12,458 bases of DNA, taken from an uncultured Lachnospiraceae bacterium (lineage in GTDB: Bacteria > Bacillota > Clostridia > Lachnospirales > Lachnospiraceae). The translations under genes and the position numbers were made by a program. Position 1 is the stretch's first letter. Every line of letters starts with the position of its first letter. Where the stretch lies: positions 1-12,458 of the forward strand of contig CAMWUP010000031.1 in NCBI GenBank assembly GCA_947177465.1. Direction: 5' to 3'. The notes beneath the pieces were generated by a model. That model was not told the DNA's origin. It saw nothing but the letters and a program-made list of their open reading frames with translations, and did no database searches. Shown here in pieces: positions 1 to 6,725 of the stretch.

Positions 1-18
1 TAACTTCAATTGTCCCAC
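1..18 (-). CDS. Possible 5' end of a gene cut by the window edge
   Basis: Just downstream of the aminoglycoside phosphotransferase stop (minus strand), GGAAGGAG at 24-31 is followed after 5 nt by a GTG codon at 16-18 that opens a frame to the window edge (six codons visible, reading M-G-Q-L-K-L if GTG initiates). The Shine-Dalgarno is good, so a co-transcribed downstream gene is plausible. Six codons do not allow identification, and a later start outside the window is possible. Confidence 0.3.
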
Positions 19-31
19 GCCGTCTCCTTCC

Positions 32-829
32 CTAAAACAGTTCGTCTAACAAAATATAGTATTTGAGTTTTTCCCAATCAGGCTTGACTCCCAGTTTCTC
101 AAACAACATTTCCGGATAATAACCTTCGTATAATTTTCCGCCGTTATACTTTCCCTCAAAATTGTGCTTCAGGCTTCTGTAGCAAAGAGCAATGTCCTGC
201 CAGCGGTCGGCAATTCCCATTTTTCCCAAGTCAATAAAGCCGGTGACCTTATCTTTGTCTGCAAAAAGATTCGGCAGGCAGAAATCCCCATGAGAAAACG
301 CCGAATCTTCCTCAGGACGGTTGTTTTCCAGCCATCGAAGCAGCTCTGCCGGAGACGAAAAACCGTTTTCGCCAAACGTCTCCGGCTCCACATTATCCAA
401 ATCGACCTTTCCGTTTTCCACGTTGTGTCCTGCCATTGCAAGCTTTACGGAAAGTGAATTGTCACAAGGACAGTCTGAGATATCCACACTCCAAAGCATC
501 TGCAGAGCCTGTGTCACGATATCCAGAAGTTTTTGCGGATTTGTCATATATACTTCGTCGCACAGCATTTTCCCATAAATTCTCGACATAAGGCAGTACG
601 CCCTTTTGCCCGCCGTACAATATGCCGCTATCCGCGGCACAGGAATCCTGTCCTTCAGCCAGCGGCTGACGCGGGCTTCATTGTCCGCCTCTTCGGAAGC
701 CGCCTGAATCTTAAGCACCATATCCTCAAACATAAAAACCTGCGAATCCGACATACCTATGTTATTTTCTTCATAGGGCTTACCCCGCACAATACATTTT
801 ATCTCGTCCGGCAGCCATATTGCTTCCAT
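32..829 (-). CDS. APH(3')-type aminoglycoside O-phosphotransferase
   Basis: This 265-residue protein has the length and layout of the APH(3') family (APH(3')-IIIa is 264 aa), cytoplasmic kinases that transfer the ATP gamma-phosphate to the 3'-hydroxyl of kanamycin/neomycin-type drugs. Visible signatures are Lys40 in MVLKI (ATP-binding Lys), Glu51 (its salt-bridge partner), the catalytic loop HGDFCLPN at 180-187 with catalytic Asp182 and Asn187, Asp200 of GFIDLG (metal ligand), ADRWQDIALC at 207-216, and the family's acidic C-terminus ending LLDELF. Every key residue is present and the frame is intact. The ATG at 829 is set by AAAGGAGG (839-846, 9 nt away). It has its own promoter and diverges from the amylosucrase gene. 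No IS or integron flanks it in the window, so it may be a resident chromosomal homologue. The substrate range cannot be read from sequence alone. Confidence 0.85.
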   Translation of the reverse strand: MEAIWLPDEIKCIVRGKPYEENNIGMSDSQVFMFEDMVLKIQAASEEADNEARVSRWLKDRIPVPRIAAYCTAGKRAYCLMSRIYGKMLCDEVYMTNPQKLLDIVTQALQMLWSVDISDCPCDNSLSVKLAMAGHNVENGKVDLDNVEPETFGENGFSSPAELLRWLENNRPEEDSAFSHGDFCLPNLFADKDKVTGFIDLGKMGIADRWQDIALCYRSLKHNFEGKYNGGKLYEGYYPEMLFEKLGVKPDWEKLKYYILLDELF

Positions 830-861
830 AAAGGGAATCCTCCTTTACCTTAATAAAGTAT

Positions 862-890
862 ATTATAATTTTTTCCTATTGCTTCTTCAA
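862..890 (-). promoter_or_regulatory. Sigma-A promoter of the phosphotransferase gene
   Basis: On the minus strand, TTGAAG (-35, 885-890) and TATAAT (-10, 862-867) are separated by exactly 17 bp. The -10 lies 32 bp upstream of the ATG, leaving a short leader that contains the AAAGGAGG ribosome site. The -35 matches the consensus at four of six positions and the -10 at all six. Confidence 0.6.
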
Positions 891-928
891 CCACGGACAT
901 CTTAAATGCTTCCTTAGCAAAATCGTGA

Positions 929-957
929 TTGACAGCGCAACGGAAAAGTCGGATAAT
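929..957 (+). promoter_or_regulatory. Sigma-A promoter of the amylosucrase gene
   Basis: A perfect TTGACA (-35, 929-934) is followed by 17 bp and GATAAT (-10, 952-957, one mismatch). Transcription should begin near 964, about 30 nt before the ATG at 994. The match is strong enough to suggest substantial expression unless repressed. No convincing catabolite-responsive operator was found beside it. Confidence 0.7.
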
Positions 958-993
958 TTTTAAAGAAGTTCTTGTGACTGGAGGGCATTTCCC

Positions 994-2832
994 ATGGACA
1001 ACTATGTAAAAGAGTACAGAGACGAACTTACAAAATATTATGACGAATTAAAGTGGCTCTATTGTGAACTGTATGAAAACCGCATGGATGCTTTTGAAGA
1101 GCTCTGCCGCATTATGTACCGCTGCTATCAGGAAAGAAAAAGACCTTTAAAAGAGCTTGATACACTCAGAAAGGAAAACCCTGACTGGTATAAGGGAAAC
1201 AAGCTGCTCGGTATGATGTTGTATGTGGACGCTTTTGCCGGCAATTTGGAAGGCGTCAGAAACAAGCTGGACTATATCGAGGAATGTAATGTCAACTACA
1301 TACATCTTATGCCGCTGCTTGATACTCCTGAAGAAAGAAACGACGGCGGATATGCTGTATCCGACTTCCGCAGGGTCAAACCACAGCTTGGCACCATGGA
1401 AGAGCTGGAACAGCTTGCCGACGACTGCCACGGCAGGGGAATCAGCCTGTGTCTGGATTTTGTCATGAATCATACCTCCGAAGAGCATGAGTGGGCAAAA
1501 CGGGCAAGACAGGGCGAACAGGAGTATCAGGAGCGCTACTATTTTTATGACAATTATGATATACCGGCTGAGTTTGAAAAAACAGTTCCGCAGGTATTTC
1601 CGACAACCGCCCCCGGCAATTTTACATGGCTTCCCGACCTGAATAAATTTGTAATGACTACTTTTTATCCCTATCAGTGGGATTTAAATTATCAGAATCC
1701 GGTGGTCCTAAACGATATGATAAGCAATGTCTTAAACCTAATCAACAAGGGCATCGACATTATACGAATTGATGCGGTTCCTTACATTTGGAAGGAGCTC
1801 GGAACCAACTGCCGTAATCTGCCGCAGGTGCACAATATCGTACGGATGATGAGAATCATCTGTGAGATTGTCTGCCCCGGCGTGCTGCTGCTGGGCGAGG
1901 TAGTTATGGCGCCCGACAAAGTAGTTCCCTATTTCGGAACTGTGGAAAAGCCGGAGTGCCATATGCTCTACAATGTTACCACTATGGCTACCACATGGAA
2001 CTGCGTGGCAACACGGGATATCCGTATCCTCAAGCAGCAGATGGATATTGTGAACAGCCTGCCGAAAGAGTATGTCTTCCTCAATTACCTGCGGTGTCAC
2101 GACGATATCGGCTGGGGACTGGATTATCCGTGGCTTATGCAGTTTGGCATCGGTGAAGTCAGCCACAAAAAATATCTGAATGATTTTTTAACAGGACAAT
2201 ATCCTGAATCCTTCGCGCGAGGTGAATTGTACAATTCCGACCCTGCTTCAGGGGACGCAAGGCTGTGCGGAACCACTGCCTCCCTGTGCGGCATCGAAAA
2301 AGCATTGTGTGAGCACGATGAGTCGGCGCTTAATCGCGCCCTCCGGCTTGACTTTATGCTCCATGCCTATATGCTTGTACAGTCCGGTATTCCGGTTATT
2401 TACAGTGGCGACGAGATTGCCCTGCAAAATGATTATTCCTACCATGAGGATCCGAGGCGAAAAGAAGATTCCCGCTATCTGCACCGCGGAAAATTTGACT
2501 GGAATCTGGCAAAAGAGCGAAACATCAAAGGCAGCGTTACTGAAAGGCTTTTTGGCGGACTTGCCCTGCTGGAAAAAATCCGGCAGTCCCATTCCGTATT
2601 CGGACATGACGCCGACGTATGGACAACAGAAACCTGGGACAATTCTGTTCTGGGCATCATACGCGCCGACAAAAAAGAAAAATTAGTGGCACTGTTTAAT
2701 TTCAGCGAATTTGATAAAACCGCGTGGATTAACGAAGATGATGGTGAATACACCGATTTGATATCCGGCAGAACCATGGCCGCAAAGGGCGTGGATATCC
2801 CTGCTTACGGGGTGTACTGGCTCATGAAATGA
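994..2832 (+). CDS. Amylosucrase-like GH13 glucosyltransferase
   Basis: This 612-aa protein of the GH13 alpha-amylase clan resembles amylosucrase (GH13_4; the Neisseria polysaccharea enzyme is about 636 aa), which splits sucrose, releases fructose and builds alpha-1,4-glucan. Visible are the N-terminal helical region (about 1-65), the barrel with DGGYAVSDFR (Asp117), DFVMNHTSEEHEW (His160), the WDLNYQNP segment typical of amylosucrases, IIRIDAVPYIW (nucleophile Asp260), LLLGEVVMAP (acid/base Glu302), LRCHDDIGW (His369, Asp370), and EDSRYLHR (Arg494, which pairs with the Asp117 position in the Neisseria enzyme), then a C-terminal beta domain. No signal peptide is present, so it should be cytoplasmic. 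The start is set by GGAGGG at 980-985, 8 nt before ATG. No sugar-transport gene is adjacent. A sucrose-hydrolysing relative remains possible, because family members differ in transferase versus hydrolase activity. Confidence 0.82.
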   Translation: MDNYVKEYRDELTKYYDELKWLYCELYENRMDAFEELCRIMYRCYQERKRPLKELDTLRKENPDWYKGNKLLGMMLYVDAFAGNLEGVRNKLDYIEECNVNYIHLMPLLDTPEERNDGGYAVSDFRRVKPQLGTMEELEQLADDCHGRGISLCLDFVMNHTSEEHEWAKRARQGEQEYQERYYFYDNYDIPAEFEKTVPQVFPTTAPGNFTWLPDLNKFVMTTFYPYQWDLNYQNPVVLNDMISNVLNLINKGIDIIRIDAVPYIWKELGTNCRNLPQVHNIVRMMRIICEIVCPGVLLLGEVVMAPDKVVPYFGTVEKPECHMLYNVTTMATTWNCVATRDIRILKQQMDIVNSLPKEYVFLNYLRCHDDIGWGLDYPWLMQFGIGEVSHKKYLNDFLTGQYPESFARGELYNSDPASGDARLCGTTASLCGIEKALCEHDESALNRALRLDFMLHAYMLVQSGIPVIYSGDEIALQNDYSYHEDPRRKEDSRYLHRGKFDWNLAKERNIKGSVTERLFGGLALLEKIRQSHSVFGHDADVWTTETWDNSVLGIIRADKKEKLVALFNFSEFDKTAWINEDDGEYTDLISGRTMAAKGVDIPAYGVYWLMK

Positions 2833-2852
2833 GCCGGTTACAGCCCTCATTA

Positions 2853-4676
2853 TTATTCTGCAAACGCTTTTATCGCACTTAAAAAACGCTTTCCGTATTT
2901 TTTCAGTTTACTCTCTCCCACACCGGATACCTGCAGCAAATCCTGTTCATCCACCGGCAGCTTCACGCACATATCAATCAGCGTCTTATCATTAAAAATG
3001 ATGTATGGCGGCAGGGACTCCTCCCTTGCAATTTCAAGTCGGAGTTTACGCAACTCTTCAAACAAATCATACCCCGCTGCTGTAAGGGAATCTGTGCTTT
3101 TTCTACGCACAGGCTTTGTCTTTTTCTCCGGTTCCTTCTCTTCATAGGTACGCATAATTACACGAGCATTTTCATCCTGTAATGGTGCAATATTCCCAAT
3201 TCTCAGTACACTGTATTTATCCTCTGTCTGATACAGATATCCTTCCTCTGCCATCTGGCTAATCAGGCTTCGTATCAAAGCTTCGCTCGTATTTTTTAAC
3301 GATCCATACGATTTATAGTTCACAGTGCCAAGCTCCCGCAATCTGGCCCTGTCAGCTCCCACCAGAGTTCCAAGCACAACAGTTAAGCCATATCGCCCCC
3401 TTGTCTCTGCCACACACTGTATGACCTGCCTTGCCTCGGCGGTCATATCCACTTCCTTGTATTCTCTGTGACAGTTGCCGCAATTGTCGCAGGGCATAGC
3501 AGCCTTTTCACCAAAATAATTTAAAATATAATTCCGCAGGCAGCCTGTCGTTCTACAGTATCCCTCCATCGTCTGCAGACGGCGCATATCCCGCTGCTTC
3601 ACCAGCTCCGCATCCTCATCCGCTAAGCCGGAAAAATCCTTCTGCTCCAAAAGAAATTTGTTGATGACAATATCCTGTGCCGAAAAAAGCAGAATACATT
3701 GCGCCGGTTCACCGTCCCGTCCGGCTCGTCCCGCCTCCTGATAATAATTCTCCATGCTTTGCGGCATATTGTAATGGATGACATATCTGACGTTAGACTT
3801 GTCAATACCCATGCCAAATGCATTGGTAGCCACAATTACGGGCGCACGGTCGTATATAAAGTCATCCTGATTTTTCTTTCTGTTTTCATTGTCAATGCCC
3901 GCATGATATCGGGTAACAGGAACCCCTCTTTTGTACAGCGCTTCAAAAAGATTGTCCACATTTTTTCTGGTTGCACAATAAATAATCCCGCTGTCCTTCG
4001 GGTGCTTCTCTATGTAATGGATTACAAAATCCTCTTTCTTCCGTATATTTTCCACACTATAATACAGATTTTCCCTGTCAAACCCTGTCACGGTCACATT
4101 CGGATTCTCAAGATTCAGGATACACAAAATATCTTCCTTCACCTCTTCTGTTGCAGTTGCCGTAAACGCACTGACAATCGGTCTCTTCGGAAGATTCTTT
4201 ATAAAATTCACAATCTTTAAATAACTCGGTCTGAAGTCCTGTCCCCACTGGGAAATACAATGCGCCTCGTCAACCGTTACCATGGAAATATCTGCGTGAT
4301 ATGCAAAGTCTATGAAATCATAACTTTCCAGCCGTTCCGGCGCCACATAAATAATCTTGTATGTGCCCTTTGCCGCCAGATTTAACGCTTTTCTAATCTG
4401 CGTCTCAGTAAGAGATGAATTAATGAATGCAGCGTGGATTCCGGCATCATTCAGCGCCTTCACCTGGTCCTGCATAAGAGAAATAAGCGGTGAGATTACG
4501 ATGGTAATTCCTGAAAACATTAGCGCCGGAACCTGATAACAGACAGACTTGCCCGCGCCTGTCGGCATAATGGCAAGCCCGTCACGCCCTTCTAAAATTG
4601 ACTCAATGATACCTTCCTGTCCCGCTCTGAAAGAATCATATCCAAAAAAGACCTTTAAGGTTTCTTTTGCGTTCAT
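2853..4676 (-). CDS. recQ: ATP-dependent DNA helicase RecQ
   Basis: This 607-aa protein has the full RecQ architecture. RecQ is a 3'-5' helicase of recombination and fork repair. Helicase core: Gln20 region (motif 0), MPTGAGKS (Walker A, about 37-44), SPLISLMQDQ (Ia), VDEAH at 135-139 (II), FTATAT at 171-176 (III), IIYCATRKN (IV), and TNAFGMGIDK plus QEAGRAGRDG (V and VI, about 284-322). The zinc site is Cys379, Cys396, Cys399 and Cys402. A winged-helix RQC domain follows (about 410-500) and an HRDC domain closes the protein (about 535-607, SGVGESKLKKYG). The ATG at 4676 is preceded 8 nt away by AGGGGA, which overlaps the TAG of the ArsC/Spx gene, so recQ is the last gene of that operon. Its 3' end meets the amylosucrase gene with only 20 bp between stop codons. 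Confidence 0.95.
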   Translation of the reverse strand: MNAKETLKVFFGYDSFRAGQEGIIESILEGRDGLAIMPTGAGKSVCYQVPALMFSGITIVISPLISLMQDQVKALNDAGIHAAFINSSLTETQIRKALNLAAKGTYKIIYVAPERLESYDFIDFAYHADISMVTVDEAHCISQWGQDFRPSYLKIVNFIKNLPKRPIVSAFTATATEEVKEDILCILNLENPNVTVTGFDRENLYYSVENIRKKEDFVIHYIEKHPKDSGIIYCATRKNVDNLFEALYKRGVPVTRYHAGIDNENRKKNQDDFIYDRAPVIVATNAFGMGIDKSNVRYVIHYNMPQSMENYYQEAGRAGRDGEPAQCILLFSAQDIVINKFLLEQKDFSGLADEDAELVKQRDMRRLQTMEGYCRTTGCLRNYILNYFGEKAAMPCDNCGNCHREYKEVDMTAEARQVIQCVAETRGRYGLTVVLGTLVGADRARLRELGTVNYKSYGSLKNTSEALIRSLISQMAEEGYLYQTEDKYSVLRIGNIAPLQDENARVIMRTYEEKEPEKKTKPVRRKSTDSLTAAGYDLFEELRKLRLEIAREESLPPYIIFNDKTLIDMCVKLPVDEQDLLQVSGVGESKLKKYGKRFLSAIKAFAE

Positions 4677-4689
4677 ACTTTGTTGTCCC

Positions 4690-5040
4690 CTATTTGATTT
4701 TCGCAGCCCACTCCGTTTCCTTAAAGCCTGTCATCACCAACCCGCCATCTACAATAAGCGGACGCTTCACAAGCATTCCATTGGAAGCAAGAAGCTGTAA
4801 CTGCTCTTCCTCACTCATAGCAGGAAGCTTGTCTTTAAGCTGCAGCTCCTTATATAAAAGACCGCTTGTATTAAAAAATTTCTTAAGCGGCAGCCCGCTT
4901 TTTTCGTACCATTCCTTTAATTCGTCATAAGAGGGATTGTCCTCCACAATATGACGGTCCGTATACGCAATATTGTTTGCATCCAGCCATTTTTTAGCCT
5001 TCTGACAGGTTGTACACTTCGGGTATTCTATAAATAGCAT
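4690..5040 (-). CDS. ArsC/Spx-family thioredoxin-fold protein
   Basis: This 116-aa protein belongs to the ArsC/Spx/YffB family. The N-terminal strand leads to YPKCTTCQKAKKWL with a CxxC pair (Cys9, Cys12), followed by the usual helical insert, and the conserved GMLVKRPLIVDGG segment (Arg93, cis-Pro94) closes the fold. Members are either small thiol reductases or, as Spx, RNA-polymerase-binding stress regulators. The CxxC alone does not decide between them, and the strain may have other copies. I chose the ATG at 5040 because AAAGGAGG (5050-5057) lies 9 nt upstream. The ATG at 5049 abuts the Shine-Dalgarno and is unlikely, and the longer frame from 5067 starts inside the upstream gene. It sits between the GNAT and recQ genes in one transcript. 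Confidence is high for the family and low for the precise role. Confidence 0.85.
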   Translation of the reverse strand: MLFIEYPKCTTCQKAKKWLDANNIAYTDRHIVEDNPSYDELKEWYEKSGLPLKKFFNTSGLLYKELQLKDKLPAMSEEEQLQLLASNGMLVKRPLIVDGGLVMTGFKETEWAAKIK

Positions 5041-5056
5041 GGTATTCATCCTCCTT

Positions 5057-5638
5057 TTATATGCCAATCGTATAGCTCATCTCATGCCACTCTTCCCCGC
5101 CCCAGGTTGAATCTGCAATTCCATGGTCGCTAAATCCCATTTTCTCATACATCTTCACCTTTGACTGCAGGCATGTAAGCAGAAGCATTTTTCTGCCATT
5201 CTCCCGCTCCCGCCGCAGGTATTGAAATACCAACTCTCTTCCCAGTCCCTGCCTGCGGTACTGTGGCAGCACATCAAGCCCTAATATCATAATGTTCTTT
5301 CCGGTTGAATTATATAAGTTTGCATCCGTAAAAAATTCATCCCTGAAAACATATTCATCTGTAGAAAGACCATTCAGAAAACCGGCTATCTTACCGGTTT
5401 CTTTATCTATCGCAACCAAAAATAATTCCGGCGCCTTTGCAATCCGCTCCTTCATATGCTGTTCGGAACATGCCTCATTTGGCGGAAAGCAAATCTTTTC
5501 AATCTCTACAGCCTGCTCTGCTTCCTCCTGCCGGATATTGCGAAACTCATATTTTTCTAAGATATCCTTATCCGCAATCTGATGCACAGACAGTAATTGC
5601 CTTGCCTGTTCTCTTGATTTTTTATTCATGTCTGTCAC
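5057..5638 (-). CDS. GNAT family N-acetyltransferase (AANAT-like)
   Basis: This protein of about 193 aa is in the GNAT superfamily, acetyl-CoA-dependent N-acetyltransferases. The conserved core begins near residue 30 with FRNIRQEEAEQAVEIEKICFP, a layout like arylalkylamine acetyltransferase relatives. The acetyl-CoA loop is LPQYRRQGLGREL (R-R-Q-G-L-G), followed by LLLTCLQSKVKMYEKMGF, the usual C-terminal strand-helix. The substrate is unknown. Start choice: AAGGAG at 5648-5653 is 9 nt from GTG (5636-5638), 6 nt from TTG (5639-5641) and 18 nt from ATG (5627-5629). I favour GTG, partly because a short upstream frame ends in TGA overlapping that GTG. It heads the operon with the ArsC/Spx and recQ genes, and its stop overlaps the Shine-Dalgarno of the next gene. 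Confidence 0.85.
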   Translation of the reverse strand: MTDMNKKSREQARQLLSVHQIADKDILEKYEFRNIRQEEAEQAVEIEKICFPPNEACSEQHMKERIAKAPELFLVAIDKETGKIAGFLNGLSTDEYVFRDEFFTDANLYNSTGKNIMILGLDVLPQYRRQGLGRELVFQYLRRERENGRKMLLLTCLQSKVKMYEKMGFSDHGIADSTWGGEEWHEMSYTIGI

Positions 5639-5685
5639 CAATAAAAGCTCCTTCTCTCCTCTAACTGCAACAGTACCTCAAGCAC
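5635..5685 (-). CDS. Possible short leader ORF ahead of the GNAT gene
   Basis: A 16-codon frame starts at GTG 5683-5685 and ends at TGA 5635-5637, overlapping the GTG of the GNAT gene as GTGA. The encoded stretch is VLEVLLQLEERRSFYW, which looks like an amphipathic helix. The open frame extends eight codons further upstream (HDDEIRDR) to a TAA but has no better start there. An AAGGGA lies 4 nt before the GTG, which is weak. It could be a translationally coupled leader, the relic of a longer N-terminus, or chance. Confidence 0.25.
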   Translation of the reverse strand: MLEVLLQLEERRSFYW

Positions 5686-5728
5686 CCTGTCCCTTATTTC
5701 ATCATCGTGTTATGATTTTATCCTGAAA

Positions 5729-5737
5729 ATTATACCA
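5729..5737 (-). promoter_or_regulatory. Extended -10 promoter of the GNAT-ArsC/Spx-recQ operon
   Basis: On the minus strand the motif TGGTATAAT combines a consensus -10 (5729-5734) with the TG of an extended -10. The -35 position at 17-bp spacing (5752-5757, TGTAAA) is poor, which is usual for extended -10 promoters. It overlaps the end of the second GNAT gene. The leader to the GTG at 5638 would be about 85 nt. Confidence 0.55.
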
Positions 5738-5752
5738 CTAAAAAGTAAATTT

Positions 5753-6217
5753 TTACAGATTTTTTCTCAACATAATAATTTCGTCCGTTCTATATTCTTC
5801 TTCAAAACCGTTTTTCAAAAACAATGCTATCGCAGAATTGTCAATCGCCATGTCATCATACAATATTGTGACGCCGTTTTCTTTTGCCAAACAGCAAAGT
5901 AGTTTTAACCCCTGACTCCCAAAACCATTGCCCCTATACTCTGCTTTTATTATGACATTCGCCATATACTGTTCCGTTCCCTCATCCAAATGATATGCTA
6001 TTTCCCCGACAAATCCCCTTTTATCATCTTTCAGATATCTGTAAAAGCGTTTATTTTCATGATTTACAACCCAATAGTCGTACCAATCCTCCCATGCTTC
6101 TTTTGGAAATGCAATCGTACCTCCCCATGCATGGTTATATGACATAGTTTCTTCATCAGACATCATGCTCTGTCGGAACCATAAATCTTCTAATTGGGGC
6201 GTATAAACTTGTAACAT
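5753..6217 (-). CDS. GNAT family N-acetyltransferase
   Basis: This 154-aa single-domain GNAT protein is of usual length for the superfamily. The core strand VGEIAYHL is followed by YMANVIIKAEYRGNGFGSQG, where R-G-N-G-F-G forms the acetyl-CoA pyrophosphate loop (about residues 95-101). Further on, the C-terminal segment DNSAIALFLKNGFEEEY is the typical N-x-x-A-x-x-x-F-x-x-x-G-F motif. The substrate is not evident. The ATG at 6217 has GGAGG at 6224-6228, 6 nt away. It is not closely related by eye to the other GNAT protein in this window. No clear promoter was found, and the 130 bp upstream contain a long inverted repeat that may end the preceding transcript. Confidence 0.85.
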   Translation of the reverse strand: MLQVYTPQLEDLWFRQSMMSDEETMSYNHAWGGTIAFPKEAWEDWYDYWVVNHENKRFYRYLKDDKRGFVGEIAYHLDEGTEQYMANVIIKAEYRGNGFGSQGLKLLCCLAKENGVTILYDDMAIDNSAIALFLKNGFEEEYRTDEIIMLRKNL

Positions 6218-6285
6218 ATTTTTCCTCCATAAAAATTAACCTAATTTTGTCGGTTCTCACAGCCTTGCTATTGGCTTTTTAAGAA

Positions 6286-6341
6286 GCTCCTCCACTATCG
6301 GCTTTTCATCAATGCTTCAATCAAAGTGGCAGCGGAGGAGC
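6286..6341 (-). terminator. Possible terminator: 8-bp stem with long loop
   Basis: GCTCCTCC (6286-6293) and GGAGGAGC (6334-6341) are perfect inverted copies separated by 40 nt. On the minus strand the hairpin lies 6 nt after the DUF6483-like stop and is followed by TTCTT. The long loop and weak U-tract make this a weak terminator candidate. The rest of 6230-6347 holds no recognisable gene. Confidence 0.3.
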
Positions 6342-6347
6342 GGATGG

Positions 6348-6725
6348 CTATAGCAAAATCATCTCTGCAAAACTATCCATCCCATATCTGGACAAAATAT
6401 CTTTTAATCCCAGCTTTACCTCTTCACGGCTGAAATTATATTCTTCTAAAAATTCATCAGACTTATCATTTAAATATGAGTAGAACAGTATCGCAATTTC
6501 TAAATTCTTTTTATCCCTTTCTTCTGCTAGTTCAAATATTTTATTTTCTGCCTCGTCTATCCTGCCATCATCTATCATATTCATGAGTAATTCCAGCATC
6601 TCTTTATCTTCTGTCTCCTTCAACAAATCTGTAGAAGGAGAGTCTGTATCAATATTAAATAACAACTTTAATATTGCCCTAACCATTTCCTTTATAAGCC
6701 GCATAATATAATCTTGTTCAAACAA
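6348..6725 (-). CDS. DUF6483-like hypothetical protein (TTG start)
   Basis: This 125-aa, highly charged, all-helical-looking protein starts MFEQDYIMRLIKEMVRAILKLLF and continues with acidic helices (MIDDGRIDEAENKIFELAEERDKK) that read like a TPR-like helical pair. The N-terminus matches what I recall of the DUF6483 family in Clostridia, whose function is unknown. No signal peptide or catalytic motif is visible. The start is TTG at 6723-6725, supported by AAAGGAG (6734-6740) 8 nt upstream. The next ATG (6702-6704) would remove the conserved MFEQDY start and has no ribosome site. It follows the metallophosphoesterase gene on the same strand, with a possible 34-codon ORF between them. Confidence 0.75.
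   Translation of the reverse strand: MFEQDYIMRLIKEMVRAILKLLFNIDTDSPSTDLLKETEDKEMLELLMNMIDDGRIDEAENKIFELAEERDKKNLEIAILFYSYLNDKSDEFLEEYNFSREEVKLGLKDILSRYGMDSFAEMILL

Noticed and set aside
864..869. Plus-strand TATAAT as a -10 for the amylosucrase gene
   Set aside because: The -35 position at 17 bp (841-846, TCCTTT) does not match, whereas TTGACA-17-GATAAT at 929-957 is far better placed. The box is the near-symmetric counterpart of the aph -10.
930..945. Catabolite-responsive element overlapping the amylosucrase promoter spacer
   Set aside because: TGACAGCGCAACGG shares only the TG and CG core with the cre consensus and has several mismatches, so CcpA control cannot be supported.
1738..2166. 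142-codon minus-strand frame inside the amylosucrase gene
   Set aside because: It lies wholly within a strongly supported gene, has no ribosome site and gives low-complexity, family-less protein. It is a shadow frame, as are the other frames within aph, recQ, ilvB and the sigma gene.
2828..2851. Inverted repeat AATGAG/CTCATT over the convergent stops of the amylosucrase gene and recQ as a shared terminator
   Set aside because: The stem is only 6 bp, AT-rich, has a 12-nt loop and lacks a T-run on either side. It is too weak to call.
5041..5067. Nine-residue N-terminal extension of the ArsC/Spx-type protein
   Set aside because: The ATG at 5049 directly abuts GGAGG and the farther start lies inside the GNAT gene. 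The ATG at 5040 has ideal spacing and gives the family's normal N-terminus.
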